This document shows positions 34,794 through 44,040 of a DNA stretch of 64,000 bases, one piece after another. Position numbers and translations under genes: made by a program. The DNA lies in assembly GCA_012960535.1 (NCBI GenBank), contig DUBB01000027.1:225928-289927 (forward strand), read 5' to 3'. Below the pieces are notes generated by a model, which did no database searches, was not told the DNA's origin, and saw nothing but the letters and a program-made list of their open reading frames with translations. The DNA comes from Gammaproteobacteria bacterium (lineage in GTDB: Bacteria; Pseudomonadota; Gammaproteobacteria; Pseudomonadales; Azotimanducaceae). Each line of letters starts with the position of its first letter. Within the stretch, counting starts at the first letter, position 1.

Positions 34794-35327
34794 ATGAAGA
34801 ATCAGCTTAATCGAATATTTCAATACGCTTATTTTGTGGAGGATCTGGTATCAGCCGCCCATGACTGGGCTAAAATAAGCCAGGCGGGGCCCTTTTTTAT
34901 TGCCCCACATCATAAGACCGATCAATTTGAATATCGGGGTACACCAGTTCAGGCAGATGTTTCCTATGCTTTTGGTTATGCTGGTGCCTGCCAGATACAG
35001 CTCATTCAGCAGCATGATGATAAGAATTCAATCTACAAGGATATGTACCCAGAGGGTACCTTCGGGTTTCACCATATTGCCATGCTGGTGGAAGATTATA
35101 GTGGGGAAAAGCAGCGCCTGCTGAATCAGGGCATAGAAAAATCCTGTGAGTTGTATGCTGATGGTGTCTGGGCCAGCTATTTTGATACACGCGATGCAAT
35201 CGGATGTTACACCGAACTGCACTCCATCACAGATCGTATAGTAACGACCTTTGATCGCTGGAAAAATGCCCATGATCACTGGGACGATCAGAGCGAGGTG
35301 ATTGTTGCGCATAAATCCGGATCGTAA
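34794..35327 (+). CDS. VOC (glyoxalase/bleomycin-resistance/dioxygenase) family protein
   Basis: A 177-residue protein of two beta-alpha-beta-beta-beta modules. The first has QYAYFVEDLVSAAHDW, and the second contains GFHHIAMLVEDYSGEKQRLL, with its metal-ligand histidine, and ends near CYTELHS, which supplies a glutamate ligand. Members catalyse isomerisation, epimerisation or dioxygenation with a divalent metal. ATG 34794, after AAGGAG, is chosen. The SDR upstream may act in the same route. Substrate unknown. Confidence 0.82.
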   Translation: MKNQLNRIFQYAYFVEDLVSAAHDWAKISQAGPFFIAPHHKTDQFEYRGTPVQADVSYAFGYAGACQIQLIQQHDDKNSIYKDMYPEGTFGFHHIAMLVEDYSGEKQRLLNQGIEKSCELYADGVWASYFDTRDAIGCYTELHSITDRIVTTFDRWKNAHDHWDDQSEVIVAHKSGS

Positions 35328-35394
35328 ACCCAGTGTGCTGACTATCGGCCCTGAACCAGAGATGTATCCAGAATGTTTCAGCAATCCTGCTTAA

Positions 35395-36417
35395 CTAAAC
35401 CGTGTCGCTTGGTGTGGAAGGCGGTGGCAGCGGGTCTTGATAAGGCGCTTTGTGAGGCCGACGCGCCAGCAGGCCAAAGTTCTCCGGGAATTTTGTCGTT
35501 GTTGCCCAGAGGTGATCACCAAATAAAAACGGTTTGAAGGGCGCCATACCAGGCAAAGGCAGCGGTTCTATTCGTGTGTCGGGTCTGGGTTCAAAAAAGA
35601 AAGGGATAGAAAAACGTTCTTGACCAATGGGCTTGACGCCGTGTTCGGTTGCTTTCACCCTACCACCGGTCCATCTTGCCAGGAGACCGCCAAAATTAAT
35701 AATCAGGGTGTCATCCCTGGCTGGAATGTCCTGCCAGTGACCGAGGCTGTTTCTGGCCTGTAAGCCTGGGACGCCTCTGCAGGTTGCCAGAATTGTCAGC
35801 AGACCTGAGTCGATATGAGCCCCTCGACTTCGCTTGAGTTTATCTGTCAGGGGCAGGTTATCCCTTGGAATATATCGGAGCAGTCGCAAGGTTGAAATCC
35901 CATCTCTGAAAGCATCTCTGAAGATGAACTGATCGATGCCCAGGCCCCTTGAGATTGAATCGAGCAAGGCCTCACCAATGGTCTCCATGGTAAGAAAATA
36001 TTTTGCGGCTGTTGCATGAAACCCAGGAATATCGGATTCGTCTGGCAGGACAGATTTTTCATAGAGCAGGTCGTCAGTGTCATCGGGTGTTTCCCGCACT
36101 ATATCGGGCCCCATCTCAAAACCTTCACGACTCAAGGTTGCACCGGAATGCAGCGGAAACCAACCCCGATAAAGGTGTTGGTTTTCGGCTGCAAAGTTCT
36201 GTTTCCAGAGTGTTCGCTGTTTATCCTCTGGCAGGGAAAAAATGTGGATCAGGGCTTCTTTTGCTTGTTCATTGATTGCCGAAAAATTCGGTATGCCATG
36301 TATGGTCATGAAGCCAGTTGCAGTTGCAGCATGGAAAATCAAGCGATCAGTGATATCTCGCTTCCTGCTGGACGCGGAAAACAGCGGACTTACATCAACT
36401 TCTGGTATTTGCAGCAT
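35395..36417 (-). CDS. Isopenicillin N synthase-like 2OG-Fe(II) oxygenase
   Basis: A 340-residue oxygenase with the DIOX_N-like N-terminal block (VDVSPLFSASSRKRDITDRL) and the double-stranded beta-helix core. The iron ligands are His and Asp in RGAHIDSGLLTIL and the distal His in ATEHGV; the 2OG arginine is in RFSIPFFFEP. It is the third type of Fe/2OG oxygenase in this region, after TauD and PhyH. ATG 36417. It converges with the VOC gene over 67 bases. The substrate cannot be named. Confidence 0.87.
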   Translation of the reverse strand: MLQIPEVDVSPLFSASSRKRDITDRLIFHAATATGFMTIHGIPNFSAINEQAKEALIHIFSLPEDKQRTLWKQNFAAENQHLYRGWFPLHSGATLSREGFEMGPDIVRETPDDTDDLLYEKSVLPDESDIPGFHATAAKYFLTMETIGEALLDSISRGLGIDQFIFRDAFRDGISTLRLLRYIPRDNLPLTDKLKRSRGAHIDSGLLTILATCRGVPGLQARNSLGHWQDIPARDDTLIINFGGLLARWTGGRVKATEHGVKPIGQERFSIPFFFEPRPDTRIEPLPLPGMAPFKPFLFGDHLWATTTKFPENFGLLARRPHKAPYQDPLPPPSTPSDTV

Positions 36418-36731
36418 GCCTTATTCAACCTGTGCTGGTTATTTTAATCCCCTGGATACGCTGCTCTGAGTCACTGATCGAACAGACCGGCGTTAATAAC
36501 AGAGCTAAGGGTAGCCTATTTCAGCGCCTGTTTTCAGGTGTCGCGGTAATTATTGACCCATTTTCCTCCAGACCAATCAGTATGACCGTTGGTCGATGCG
36601 AGTTTTGCTGAGGCTTTAGTGGTCAGCGAGATAGGTTCTGGAATCGGGTTTAGGTCAGGCAGGACCCGTGTAAGAAAACCAGGCTCGCCAGGGCGTCCTG
36701 GCTGTTAGGGGCAGGTTGTTGCCGCATTAAT
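36418..36731. other. Intergenic stretch with an operator-like inverted repeat
   Basis: These 314 bases lie between the start of the 2OG oxygenase gene (minus) and the end of the LysE gene (minus), so any promoter here would serve the oxygenase. The only structure I see is the GACCAA/TTGGTC repeat listed separately. Confidence 0.4.
36571..36594. promoter_or_regulatory. Operator-like inverted repeat GACCAA-N12-TTGGTC
   Basis: Perfect 6-bp arms, 12 bases apart, lie about 155 bases upstream of the minus-strand 2OG oxygenase. The geometry suits a dimeric repressor such as a TetR-type protein, but no regulator gene is adjacent, so the assignment is weak. Confidence 0.3.
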
Positions 36732-37319
36732 TCAGATTATGACCGGGATAAGACTGGCCAGTAGCAACAGGGCCATACTGAAATTAAAAATCCGCAGATT
36801 GCGTTGTTGATTGAGCAGCGTAGAAAGAGTGCTTCCAAAAACGGTCCAGATGCAGGCCGAGCTTAGTGTAATGATGAAAAATACCCCAACAAATATCAAT
36901 AAATCAGAGAAAAGCTTATCGGAGCCTCGCGTGAATGCGCTAACTGAACTGATGATGACCAGGACAGCCTTGGGGTTTACTAATTGAAAGAAAGCGGCTT
37001 GGATAAGGCTGATAGGCGACGCGTTGCCTTCACTGACCAGTTTTTCTGCTACCAGGATTTTCCAGGCCAGGAAGATCAAAAAGCAGCATCCAACAGCTTT
37101 AGATGTCGTGTAAATCCAGGGAAGCGCATTGAACAACCTGGACAGCCCCAGGACTGAGGCGGTAACCAGCAGGCAGAAGCCGATGGTGACACCGGCTATA
37201 TGGGGAATGCTTTTCTGGAAACCGAAATTAGCACCGGATGCTGCCAGCATCAGGTTATTGGGCCCTGGCGTGTAGGCCGCTATGGTGGCAAATGTTATAA
37301 ATGCTAGGAGCGTAGGCAT
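36732..37319 (-). CDS. LysE/RhtB family exporter
   Basis: A 195-residue, six-segment membrane exporter. The diagnostic start is YTPGPNNLMLAASGANFGF (the PGPN motif of LysE/RhtB proteins), and the QAAFFQLVNPKAVLV helix carries the NPK motif. It should export an amino acid or a related amine-containing compound. ATG 37319 is chosen; a GTG two codons upstream is an equal alternative. It stands alone. Confidence 0.9.
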   Translation of the reverse strand: MPTLLAFITFATIAAYTPGPNNLMLAASGANFGFQKSIPHIAGVTIGFCLLVTASVLGLSRLFNALPWIYTTSKAVGCCFLIFLAWKILVAEKLVSEGNASPISLIQAAFFQLVNPKAVLVIISSVSAFTRGSDKLFSDLLIFVGVFFIITLSSACIWTVFGSTLSTLLNQQRNLRIFNFSMALLLLASLIPVII

Positions 37320-37778
37320 ATCCACAATAATAGGTTCTCTTATAACGCGTTGTTACCGGTTTTGCCTGGTAAGCGTTGGCGCTGTGAACACCAAATGCTT
37401 ACCACGCCGTAGAGAACCTGGTTAGTGAGAGCCTAAGGCATGGCCAGTCGTTGCTGGTCCGCCTTCTGCATGGCTGTATCCGCGGTTTTGATTCTCAGCG
37501 CCGGGCTAGGCTAACAGGCAGAAGGGTGCAGTTCAATCGGCAGGCGGCACTAACAGACGTTTCTGTCGGGTTACTAAAGGGTTTGTGGGCACGCTCAAGG
37601 ATGCAGGTCGTAGGAGAGGGGATTAGCAAAGGCAATGGCTGTTCGCTTTTTGTAGTTCTTGTTACTACACTCTTTTTGACCGATTAGGGCGGCTTTGAGG
37701 CAGCAGGTGCGGAATACGCAGACATTATTGTCAAGCTGACATTGTTCAGAGGTTCACTTTCTTAAGGAGATTTATACT
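37320..37778. other. Intergenic stretch, nothing certain
   Basis: These 459 bases separate the divergent LysE-type and SDR genes and must contain both promoters. A 78-codon ORF (37451-37687, plus) shows no recognised similarity and no ribosome-binding site. No repeat array is seen. The last bases hold a strong TAAGGAGA site for the SDR. Confidence 0.4.
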
Positions 37779-38555
37779 ATGAGCAGACAAGCCAGAACAG
37801 TTCTTGTCACGGCAGGCGCCTCAGGTATTGGTCGGTGGATTGCCAAAGGTTTTTCCGCACAAGGTGCACAGGTGCATATCTGTGATCGCTCGACTGCTGC
37901 CATTGCGGCGATGGCAACTGAGGAACCTGGAATTACGGCGACCCTGGCAGATGTAGCACAGGTTGATGATGTCAGCAGGGTGTTTGAAGACCTTAATGAT
38001 CACTATGGTCGACTGGATGTTCTGGTTAACAATGTGGGTATTTCAGGCCCGACTGCGGCTATGGAAGATATTGAAATAGAAGCATGGGATGAAACTATAA
38101 ATGTTAATCTGAACAGTCTGTTTTACGTCAGCAGGCTGGCGATTCCCCTGTTGAAACGTTCGTCGGGCCAGATCGTAAATATGGCGTCTAATGCGGGTCT
38201 GTACGGTTGTCCGCTTCGTTCTCCCTATGTCGCCGCCAAGTGGGCCATGATTGGTTTGACCAAAACACTGGCAATGGAATTGGGTGGCTATGGGGTCAGG
38301 GTTAATGCTATCTGCCCGGGTAGTGTTGATGGACCGCGCATTGATAAGGTAATAGAAAATGATGCCATCAGCAGAGGGGTCAGCGAGGCAGAAATAAGGT
38401 CAGCGTATTTGACCCAGAGCTCCATGGGAAAGTTCATTGATGCTGAAGATATAGCCCAGACGATATTGTTCCTGTGCTCTGACAGTGCAAAGTCTATAAC
38501 CGGGCAGGCCATACCCATTGATGGTCATACCGAAAGCCTTTCTACCCGACCATGA
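37779..38555 (+). CDS. Short-chain dehydrogenase/reductase (SDR), copy 5
   Basis: A 258-residue SDR with TAGASGIGRWIAKGF, the NNVGIS segment and YVAAK in SPYVAAKWAMIGLTKT. The C-terminal ITGQAIPIDGHTESLS is typical of FabG-like enzymes. The NNVG in place of NNAG is unusual but tolerated. A strong AAGGAGA precedes the ATG. The carboxylesterase starts about 100 bases later and may be co-transcribed. Confidence 0.86.
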   Translation: MSRQARTVLVTAGASGIGRWIAKGFSAQGAQVHICDRSTAAIAAMATEEPGITATLADVAQVDDVSRVFEDLNDHYGRLDVLVNNVGISGPTAAMEDIEIEAWDETINVNLNSLFYVSRLAIPLLKRSSGQIVNMASNAGLYGCPLRSPYVAAKWAMIGLTKTLAMELGGYGVRVNAICPGSVDGPRIDKVIENDAISRGVSEAEIRSAYLTQSSMGKFIDAEDIAQTILFLCSDSAKSITGQAIPIDGHTESLSTRP

Positions 38556-38656
38556 TGAGGTCACGGCATTAACCGGCATGTCAGTGCAGTTCTTTTTTTC
38601 CTGCAGAGTTGCTTTATCATGAATAGAATATCACCCAGTTTGATTGTTGAGGCATT

Positions 38657-40201
38657 ATGGTAAATAAACGGCTAGCAGAACTGTTATTGGTTGTGTTGAT
38701 TGCGGCTTATCCTCTAGCGGCTGTCCCTGCTGGGCGGTTTATAATGGGTGGCGTCAATGTGACCGGAGTTCCTGTGGAGACTGCCAGGGTAAACAGTTTT
38801 CTTGGTGTGCCCTTTGCCCGGGCACCCACAGGCGGGCTGCGCTGGGCGCCTCCACAAGCCTGGCAGCGAAAACAGAAGATAAGCTATAAGGCAGATAAGT
38901 TCGCGCCTGCCTGCTTTCAGGGTCCGCACATCAGTAACTGGTATAAAAACGTGGTCAGCGGGTTTGGAGGAGACCCTGATTCGGTAGTACCACCACAGGT
39001 CAGCGAAGACTGTCTTTACCTTAATATCTGGCAGCCCACAGGCAGCACAGATAAACCGTTTCCAGTTATTGTCTTTATCCATGGTGGCAGTAATAAAGGT
39101 GGCTGGTCGTACGAGCCCAATTACCTTAGTGAGGGCCTGGCTGCGAAAGGCATTATCGTTGTTACCATAGCGTATCGCCTCGGCGTATTTGGCCATTTTG
39201 CCCACCCTGAACTGGAGTATTCGAATTTTGGTCTGCTCGACCAGATTATGGCCCTGCAATGGGTGCAACATAACATCAGCGCCTTATCAGGTGATCCTGG
39301 CAATGTCACGGTAATGGGAGAGTCTGCCGGTGCAAATAACATTGATTTTCTCCTGGCATCACCCTTGAGCCGTGGCCTGTTCCAACGTGTTATACACCAG
39401 AGCGGTGGCTCCGGTTTGACCGGCACAAGCTCCAGACTAGACCACTTGGACCTCGGTGAGGAATTTGCCAGCAAGCTGCTGGGCGCAGACAAGCAACATG
39501 CGGTGCAGGAAATGCGGCAGATACCGGCAGAGCAGGTCCTGGCAGCCGCAGATGCGGTCTATCAGGGACATTCCTTTGGACCTGTGGTGGATGGTCATAG
39601 CGTTGTCAGCAGCCTGATTGGAGCAGTGCAAGATAATCGTCTTTATCCCGTTGATCTGTTGATTGGGTCAAATGACGATGAATGGTTGATGTACCTCGAA
39701 GTTGAACCAGATGTGTCGTCCTGGCTGGCTGATAATGTAAATGAGCAGGATGCAGACTTGTTAAATACGATCCTTGAACCGGAAACTGACCCTGAGCGCA
39801 GTCTCGATCTGCTGATTACGGCCAATGCCTTTGTGTGCCCTTCTCTGTTGTTAGCGGCGAAGCTCAGCCAGCAGCAACAGCAGGTCTGGGTCTATCATTT
39901 TTTGAGGCAACGGCAGGGTGAATTGGCTGCTTCAATGGGTGCCTATCATGGCGCTGAACTGCCTTACGTCTTTGATACCCATGACACCTGGTTACCTACA
40001 GACGTTATTGATCAGCGCTTAACCGATCGGATGCAGGCATATTGGGTCGCATTTGCTAAAACTGGTGATCCTAACGGCCAGGGTCGACCTTATTGGCCTG
40101 CCTACCGGGATCACGCGCCAACTGTACAGATGCTGGATGACAGGATCTCCACGGGCAGGCATGGCAGCCAGCAGCTGTGTGACGTGCTGCTGCCAATTTG
40201 A
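38657..40201 (+). CDS. Secreted type-B carboxylesterase
   Basis: A 514-residue carboxylesterase. A signal peptide (AELLLVVLIAAYPLAAVPAG) is followed by the oxyanion loop VIFVFIHGG-type VFIHGGSNKGGW, and by the nucleophile Ser223 in GESAGAN. The conserved acidic residue lies in the SNDDEW region and the histidine in MGAYHGAELPYVF. It would hydrolyse carboxylic esters outside the cytoplasm. ATG 38657. It converges with the GloB gene after a 240-bp spacer. Confidence 0.88.
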   Translation: MVNKRLAELLLVVLIAAYPLAAVPAGRFIMGGVNVTGVPVETARVNSFLGVPFARAPTGGLRWAPPQAWQRKQKISYKADKFAPACFQGPHISNWYKNVVSGFGGDPDSVVPPQVSEDCLYLNIWQPTGSTDKPFPVIVFIHGGSNKGGWSYEPNYLSEGLAAKGIIVVTIAYRLGVFGHFAHPELEYSNFGLLDQIMALQWVQHNISALSGDPGNVTVMGESAGANNIDFLLASPLSRGLFQRVIHQSGGSGLTGTSSRLDHLDLGEEFASKLLGADKQHAVQEMRQIPAEQVLAAADAVYQGHSFGPVVDGHSVVSSLIGAVQDNRLYPVDLLIGSNDDEWLMYLEVEPDVSSWLADNVNEQDADLLNTILEPETDPERSLDLLITANAFVCPSLLLAAKLSQQQQQVWVYHFLRQRQGELAASMGAYHGAELPYVFDTHDTWLPTDVIDQRLTDRMQAYWVAFAKTGDPNGQGRPYWPAYRDHAPTVQMLDDRISTGRHGSQQLCDVLLPI

Positions 40202-40443
40202 GGTAGGCACAGGGTCAATTAACCTCCGCTAAAACCAGTATCCAACTAATCTTCACATGGCTCCTTATGGGGCATTAATTTAATCTTTCGCAAGCTTAGA
40301 TAAGGCAAAGATATGAAGTATCGATGGGTCTAAACCTTAGGTATGGGCGCCATAAATAATGAGCCGGTGAAAAGCGGTGCCGGGAAGGTGATGCAGGGCA
40401 AGCACAACACTGTCCCTGGTCAGCTGTAAATCAAAGAGGTGCA

Positions 40444-41223
40444 TTACCACTTGTTTCTACGGGCCCTGAGTGCCAGGAAAACGTCTTTTTCACTGCCATC
40501 CAACAACCCCAGGGTGGTTTTTATTTCCGTGTTTTCCAGCCTGAAAAAGGTATTTAACTGGTGCTCATCGCCTATAGTAGTTAGCAGAGGGTTGATGGCT
40601 GGGTTAGCTGCTTCTGCCTTTTTAAGCCACCGTTGGGCTATACCGTTGGAGCCTTCCAGGTCCAGGGTGAAGCGAAGATTATTTTCCAGGTAATCGTGGC
40701 CAGGGTAAACAATGACATGGCCAGGAAGGGTATGGAACTGTTTGCTGATGGTCTCGTAGAGCACAGCTGGGTCACCACCATTATGACAGTTCCCCACCCC
40801 GGCGTTGAACAGAGTATCTCCGGTAAACACTGCTTTGGCTTCACCTTGCTGCAAAACGACAAAGCACAGGTGAGCAAAGGTATGCCCAGGGGTATCAAGG
40901 ACATTAAGCTCAATACCGTCCTCTAGGCTGATTTTCTCATGGGCAGCCAGGGTTCTGGTGAGACCGGGGATTTTGCCTTGACCGTTTTCGTGGGCCCAGA
41001 CTTCGCATTGATGCTGGTCCACCAGGGCCTGGTTTCCCTGAGTGTGATCCCAGTGCTCGTGGGTGTTTATAATCACCGACAGGGTCAGTTGTCGTTGCTG
41101 CAGGGCCTGATTTACCTGTTTTTCATCCCATGGATCCAGTACCAGGCAACTTGCATCAGGTAATTCGATCAGGTAAGTGAAATTGCGCAAGGCATTGTGG
41201 GTATAGATGGGATGTATTTTCAT
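40444..41223 (-). CDS. gloB: Hydroxyacylglutathione hydrolase (glyoxalase II)
   Basis: A 259-residue metallo-beta-lactamase-fold hydrolase. The zinc-binding motif is His55-x-His57-x-Asp59-His60 (THEHWDH), and further ligands lie in GHTFAHLCF and FTGDTLFNAG. The C-terminal domain with NPAINPLLTTI and the GEDVFxxLRxRKNxW-like end (KDVFLALRARRNKW) is diagnostic for GloB. It hydrolyses S-lactoylglutathione in methylglyoxal detoxification. ATG 41223. Confidence 0.92.
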   Translation of the reverse strand: MKIHPIYTHNALRNFTYLIELPDASCLVLDPWDEKQVNQALQQRQLTLSVIINTHEHWDHTQGNQALVDQHQCEVWAHENGQGKIPGLTRTLAAHEKISLEDGIELNVLDTPGHTFAHLCFVVLQQGEAKAVFTGDTLFNAGVGNCHNGGDPAVLYETISKQFHTLPGHVIVYPGHDYLENNLRFTLDLEGSNGIAQRWLKKAEAANPAINPLLTTIGDEHQLNTFFRLENTEIKTTLGLLDGSEKDVFLALRARRNKW

Positions 41224-41301
41224 TCGTTAACCTCTTGATGGGTTCGGTACTACCGGCCTGCAGGGAGGTCAATAGACACTAACCATTTCCCGGCAGCACC
41301 T

Positions 41302-42558
41302 TCAAGCTTGTTCGGGTTTCTCTTGTTGTTTAACCACTTCAGATAGATCCGGCGCATTGGGTGATCGCATTGTGGTCTGTGCGGTGGCTTGTTCCTGCAT
41401 TGCTGCTGCTGCCTTGTCGTTTTCCATGATTTTAGCAACCACAGCAGCACCGGCTCTTTCAAAAATCGCTCGATTTTCTTTGACATACGCTTCTGATTCG
41501 CGATATCCATCCAGCAGCCCATTGATCTCAGGCACGACATAACGGGCGAAAAGATCCCAGCTGTTTGCGGTATCCTTGGGGTTAGCCCAGTCATGTACAA
41601 AACCGATTACTGTACCGAAGCCACCGGTTAGTGCGATCATTTTATTGATTGCAATGATGAGATCGTCGGGTGTGCCAATTACCGCCGCGGATTGCTCCCC
41701 GGTGGCCATTTCCTGAATTGCCAGGGCTGGTGTGTCATAGGCCTGCGCACCAGGTCGCTGCAGGGTTGCCACGGTGTAGTCATTGTGCCAGCGCATCAAG
41801 CCTGGGCCTGCCTGCTGCTCTGCTTTTTCCTGGGTTTCGGCCAGGTGCCATGACATCACAATTCGCCAGTCGGCGCGGTTCACCTGATTGCCATGGTGGC
41901 TGGCTGAGTCTTCAGCAAAACCCCATTGCGTTGGCAGTGCCTGTAGACCAGCGGTTGACATTGAACCAATGGAAAGGACACCGGTACGGTGTTTGCCTGC
42001 CAGTGTCATACCTGATGGGCTGATACTTGATGCCACCGCAAAAGGCAGGTTTTCCTGGAGCGGAAGCAGTTGCAGTTTGGCGTCTTTCAGGGTGAACCAG
42101 TCAGACTCATAGTCAAAGCGATCATCTCCAGCCAAGAGTCTGCGAATGACGCCCAGGGCTTCATCCTGGCGGTCTCGCTGGGTCATCGGATCGATGCCCA
42201 GGGTGAACGCATCCGATGGTAGTGCGCCGGGACCAGACCCGAAGATTGCGCGACCTCCTGACATGTGATCTAACTGGACAATTCGCTGGGCCACGTTGAA
42301 AGGGTGGTGGTAAGGTAGCGATATGACACCGGTACCCAGCATAATGCGGTGGCTGCGCTGAGCGGCTGCCGCCAGAAACATTTCTGGAGAAGCAATGACT
42401 TCCCAGCCGGTAGAGTGATGTTCGCCGCACCAGAATTCATCTACTCCCAGCCGATCGAGTTGTTCAACCAGATCTAGATCGCGCTGCAGCTGCAGCATGG
42501 GGTGTTCGCCGATCGGGTGATGCGGGGCTAAGAAAGCCCCGAATTTCATTTTGCCCAT
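41302..42558 (-). CDS. LLM-class (luciferase-like) flavin-dependent monooxygenase
   Basis: A 418-residue bacterial luciferase-like enzyme. Family segments are GVDEFWCGEHHSTGWEVIASP, ALGVIRRLLAGDDRF, GTPDDLIIAINKM and GTGVISLPYHHPFNVAQRI. It uses reduced FMN to oxidise an unknown organic molecule. About 35 extra C-terminal residues, rich in Gln and Ala (AAAAMQEQATAQTTM), extend past the usual TIM barrel. ATG 42558. An SDR lies upstream on the same strand, 62 bases away, and may be in the same operon. Confidence 0.86.
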   Translation of the reverse strand: MGKMKFGAFLAPHHPIGEHPMLQLQRDLDLVEQLDRLGVDEFWCGEHHSTGWEVIASPEMFLAAAAQRSHRIMLGTGVISLPYHHPFNVAQRIVQLDHMSGGRAIFGSGPGALPSDAFTLGIDPMTQRDRQDEALGVIRRLLAGDDRFDYESDWFTLKDAKLQLLPLQENLPFAVASSISPSGMTLAGKHRTGVLSIGSMSTAGLQALPTQWGFAEDSASHHGNQVNRADWRIVMSWHLAETQEKAEQQAGPGLMRWHNDYTVATLQRPGAQAYDTPALAIQEMATGEQSAAVIGTPDDLIIAINKMIALTGGFGTVIGFVHDWANPKDTANSWDLFARYVVPEINGLLDGYRESEAYVKENRAIFERAGAAVVAKIMENDKAAAAMQEQATAQTTMRSPNAPDLSEVVKQQEKPEQA

Positions 42559-42620
42559 AGTTCACTAACCTCTTTAATGAATCCCATCCTATCAGATCAC
42601 AATTCCTGATGGGTGTATTT

Positions 42621-43520
42621 TCATACTTCGAACGCTATACCGGTGAGTTCGGCTGACAGGTCCCATAAACGACGGGCAATGGTTTCATCCATGATCTGAC
42701 TGGCGATGATCGCCTGGCCAGCTGAGCGGACACTTTCCCCTCTTTTTGTAGGCCCATAGTAATCCATACCTTTGACAGTGGGGCTGGTGGCCGCAAACAG
42801 GCAGGGCAGTGCGCCCTGTGCCGCACTATTGAAAAAGGGATTCGCCAAGGGAGTAATCAGTTGCAGCCAGGCAGGGAAGTGACGGCCTATTTCTGTGGTC
42901 GCTATGCCAGGATGGCAGCCCACAGAAAGCGCTGATTTGTTGGCGGTAAGCAACCTTCGATGTAATTCAAGGGTAAAATACAGATTAGCTGCCTTGCTCA
43001 TCTGATACCTTGACATGGCTGAGTATGACTGGGCGCCAGTAATATCGTCGAAATCAATTTTCCCGGATCGATGAGCCAGGCTGCTGACCGTGACGATCCG
43101 GGCTCCTGGGCTGGCAGTCAGGTTTTTGATAAGCAGTCCAGTCAGTGCAAAGTGACCGAGATGATTCACGCCGAACTGGTGCTCAAAACCATCTCTGGTG
43201 AGACTTCGCGGCACCGCCATGACGGCCGCGTTATTGATCAGAATATCCAGCTGGCTTTCTTCTGCAACGGATGCCGCTGCCCTGATGGAATTCAAGTCGG
43301 CTAGATCCAGAGGTAGCCATGTCAGATCTGCCTGAGGATGAATGTCGCGGATGCGAGAGATTGCCAGCTGAGCTTTTGACTCTGACCGGCAGCCTAATAG
43401 TACCCGGGCATCTTTGCCTGCGAATATGCGTGCAGTTTCATAGCCGATGCCGGTATTCGCACCGGTAATAAAAACCACCTTGCCTTGCTGGCTGGGGACC
43501 TGTTCTTCTGAGTAGACCAT
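42621..43520 (-). CDS. Short-chain dehydrogenase/reductase (SDR), retinol dehydrogenase/LPOR-like, copy 6
   Basis: A 299-residue SDR of the retinol-dehydrogenase/protochlorophyllide-reductase-like branch. It shows TGANTGIGYETARIF, the LINNAAVMAVPRS segment, a VTVSSLAHRSGKIDFDDI serine region and the YQMSK active site. ATG 43520 (MVYSEEQVPSQQG) matches the usual N-terminus for this branch; an ATG 15 bases upstream is an alternative. The LLM monooxygenase follows on the same strand. Confidence 0.85.
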   Translation of the reverse strand: MVYSEEQVPSQQGKVVFITGANTGIGYETARIFAGKDARVLLGCRSESKAQLAISRIRDIHPQADLTWLPLDLADLNSIRAAASVAEESQLDILINNAAVMAVPRSLTRDGFEHQFGVNHLGHFALTGLLIKNLTASPGARIVTVSSLAHRSGKIDFDDITGAQSYSAMSRYQMSKAANLYFTLELHRRLLTANKSALSVGCHPGIATTEIGRHFPAWLQLITPLANPFFNSAAQGALPCLFAATSPTVKGMDYYGPTKRGESVRSAGQAIIASQIMDETIARRLWDLSAELTGIAFEV

Positions 43521-44040
43521 GGTCTTAGCTCTCATAAGGATCAGGTCCCTGCTCTGATAGTGTGGTAGGGAAAGCGGTCTTTCAGGCGGTTGAAGCAGCT
43601 GGATTGCTGGCTGCCGGTGAACAGGGTTTTTGGCCAGCTTCTGCGATCCGACAAAGTTTTTGTTTGTTGATTCTGCAATGTTATATTCCAGACGCGGTAG
43701 CACTTAGTATGCCTTTGAACAATACTCACGACTATAAGTTTGTGGCTTATTCTTGGTACTCTGTCGATGGTGGTGGTCCTGGTGGTTTGCCTGCCAGCCT
43801 GGTTTCGATGAGTTTGTCAGTTCGGGGAAGTCCGGCAATAACCACCTTGCCACTTTTAAGAATTTCATGATCAAGTGGCAGGGGTGTAGTGAGAGCGGGT
43901 TAGGCTATGGCAGAGCCCAGTGCTATTAATAGAAGGTTTTAACACATGTTCTTAACAAGTGTTATCAACAGGTGTTATTAATCAGATTGCAGGCGACAGA
44001 AACGGGGTGAAAAAGCGTATCAATAGTGGAGGGTCACGAA
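43521..44040. other. Divergent intergenic region with a 13-bp repeat
   Basis: This 520-base spacer lies between the SDR (minus) and the YHYH protein (plus). Apart from the short repeat at 43941-43979 and a GGAGGG site near the right end, I see no gene. A 102-codon frame (43562-43870, plus) has no recognised content. Confidence 0.45.
43941..43979. repeat. 13-bp imperfect tandem repeat, three units
   Basis: Units are AACACATGTTCTT (43941), AACAAGTGTTATC (43954) and AACAGGTGTTATT (43967). The array lies about 60 bases upstream of the YHYH-protein start, and could be promoter or operator DNA. Confidence 0.65.

Noticed and set aside
37451..37687. 78-codon ORF in the LysE-SDR spacer
   Set aside because: Arg/Gly-rich with no motif and no ribosome-binding site; likely chance.
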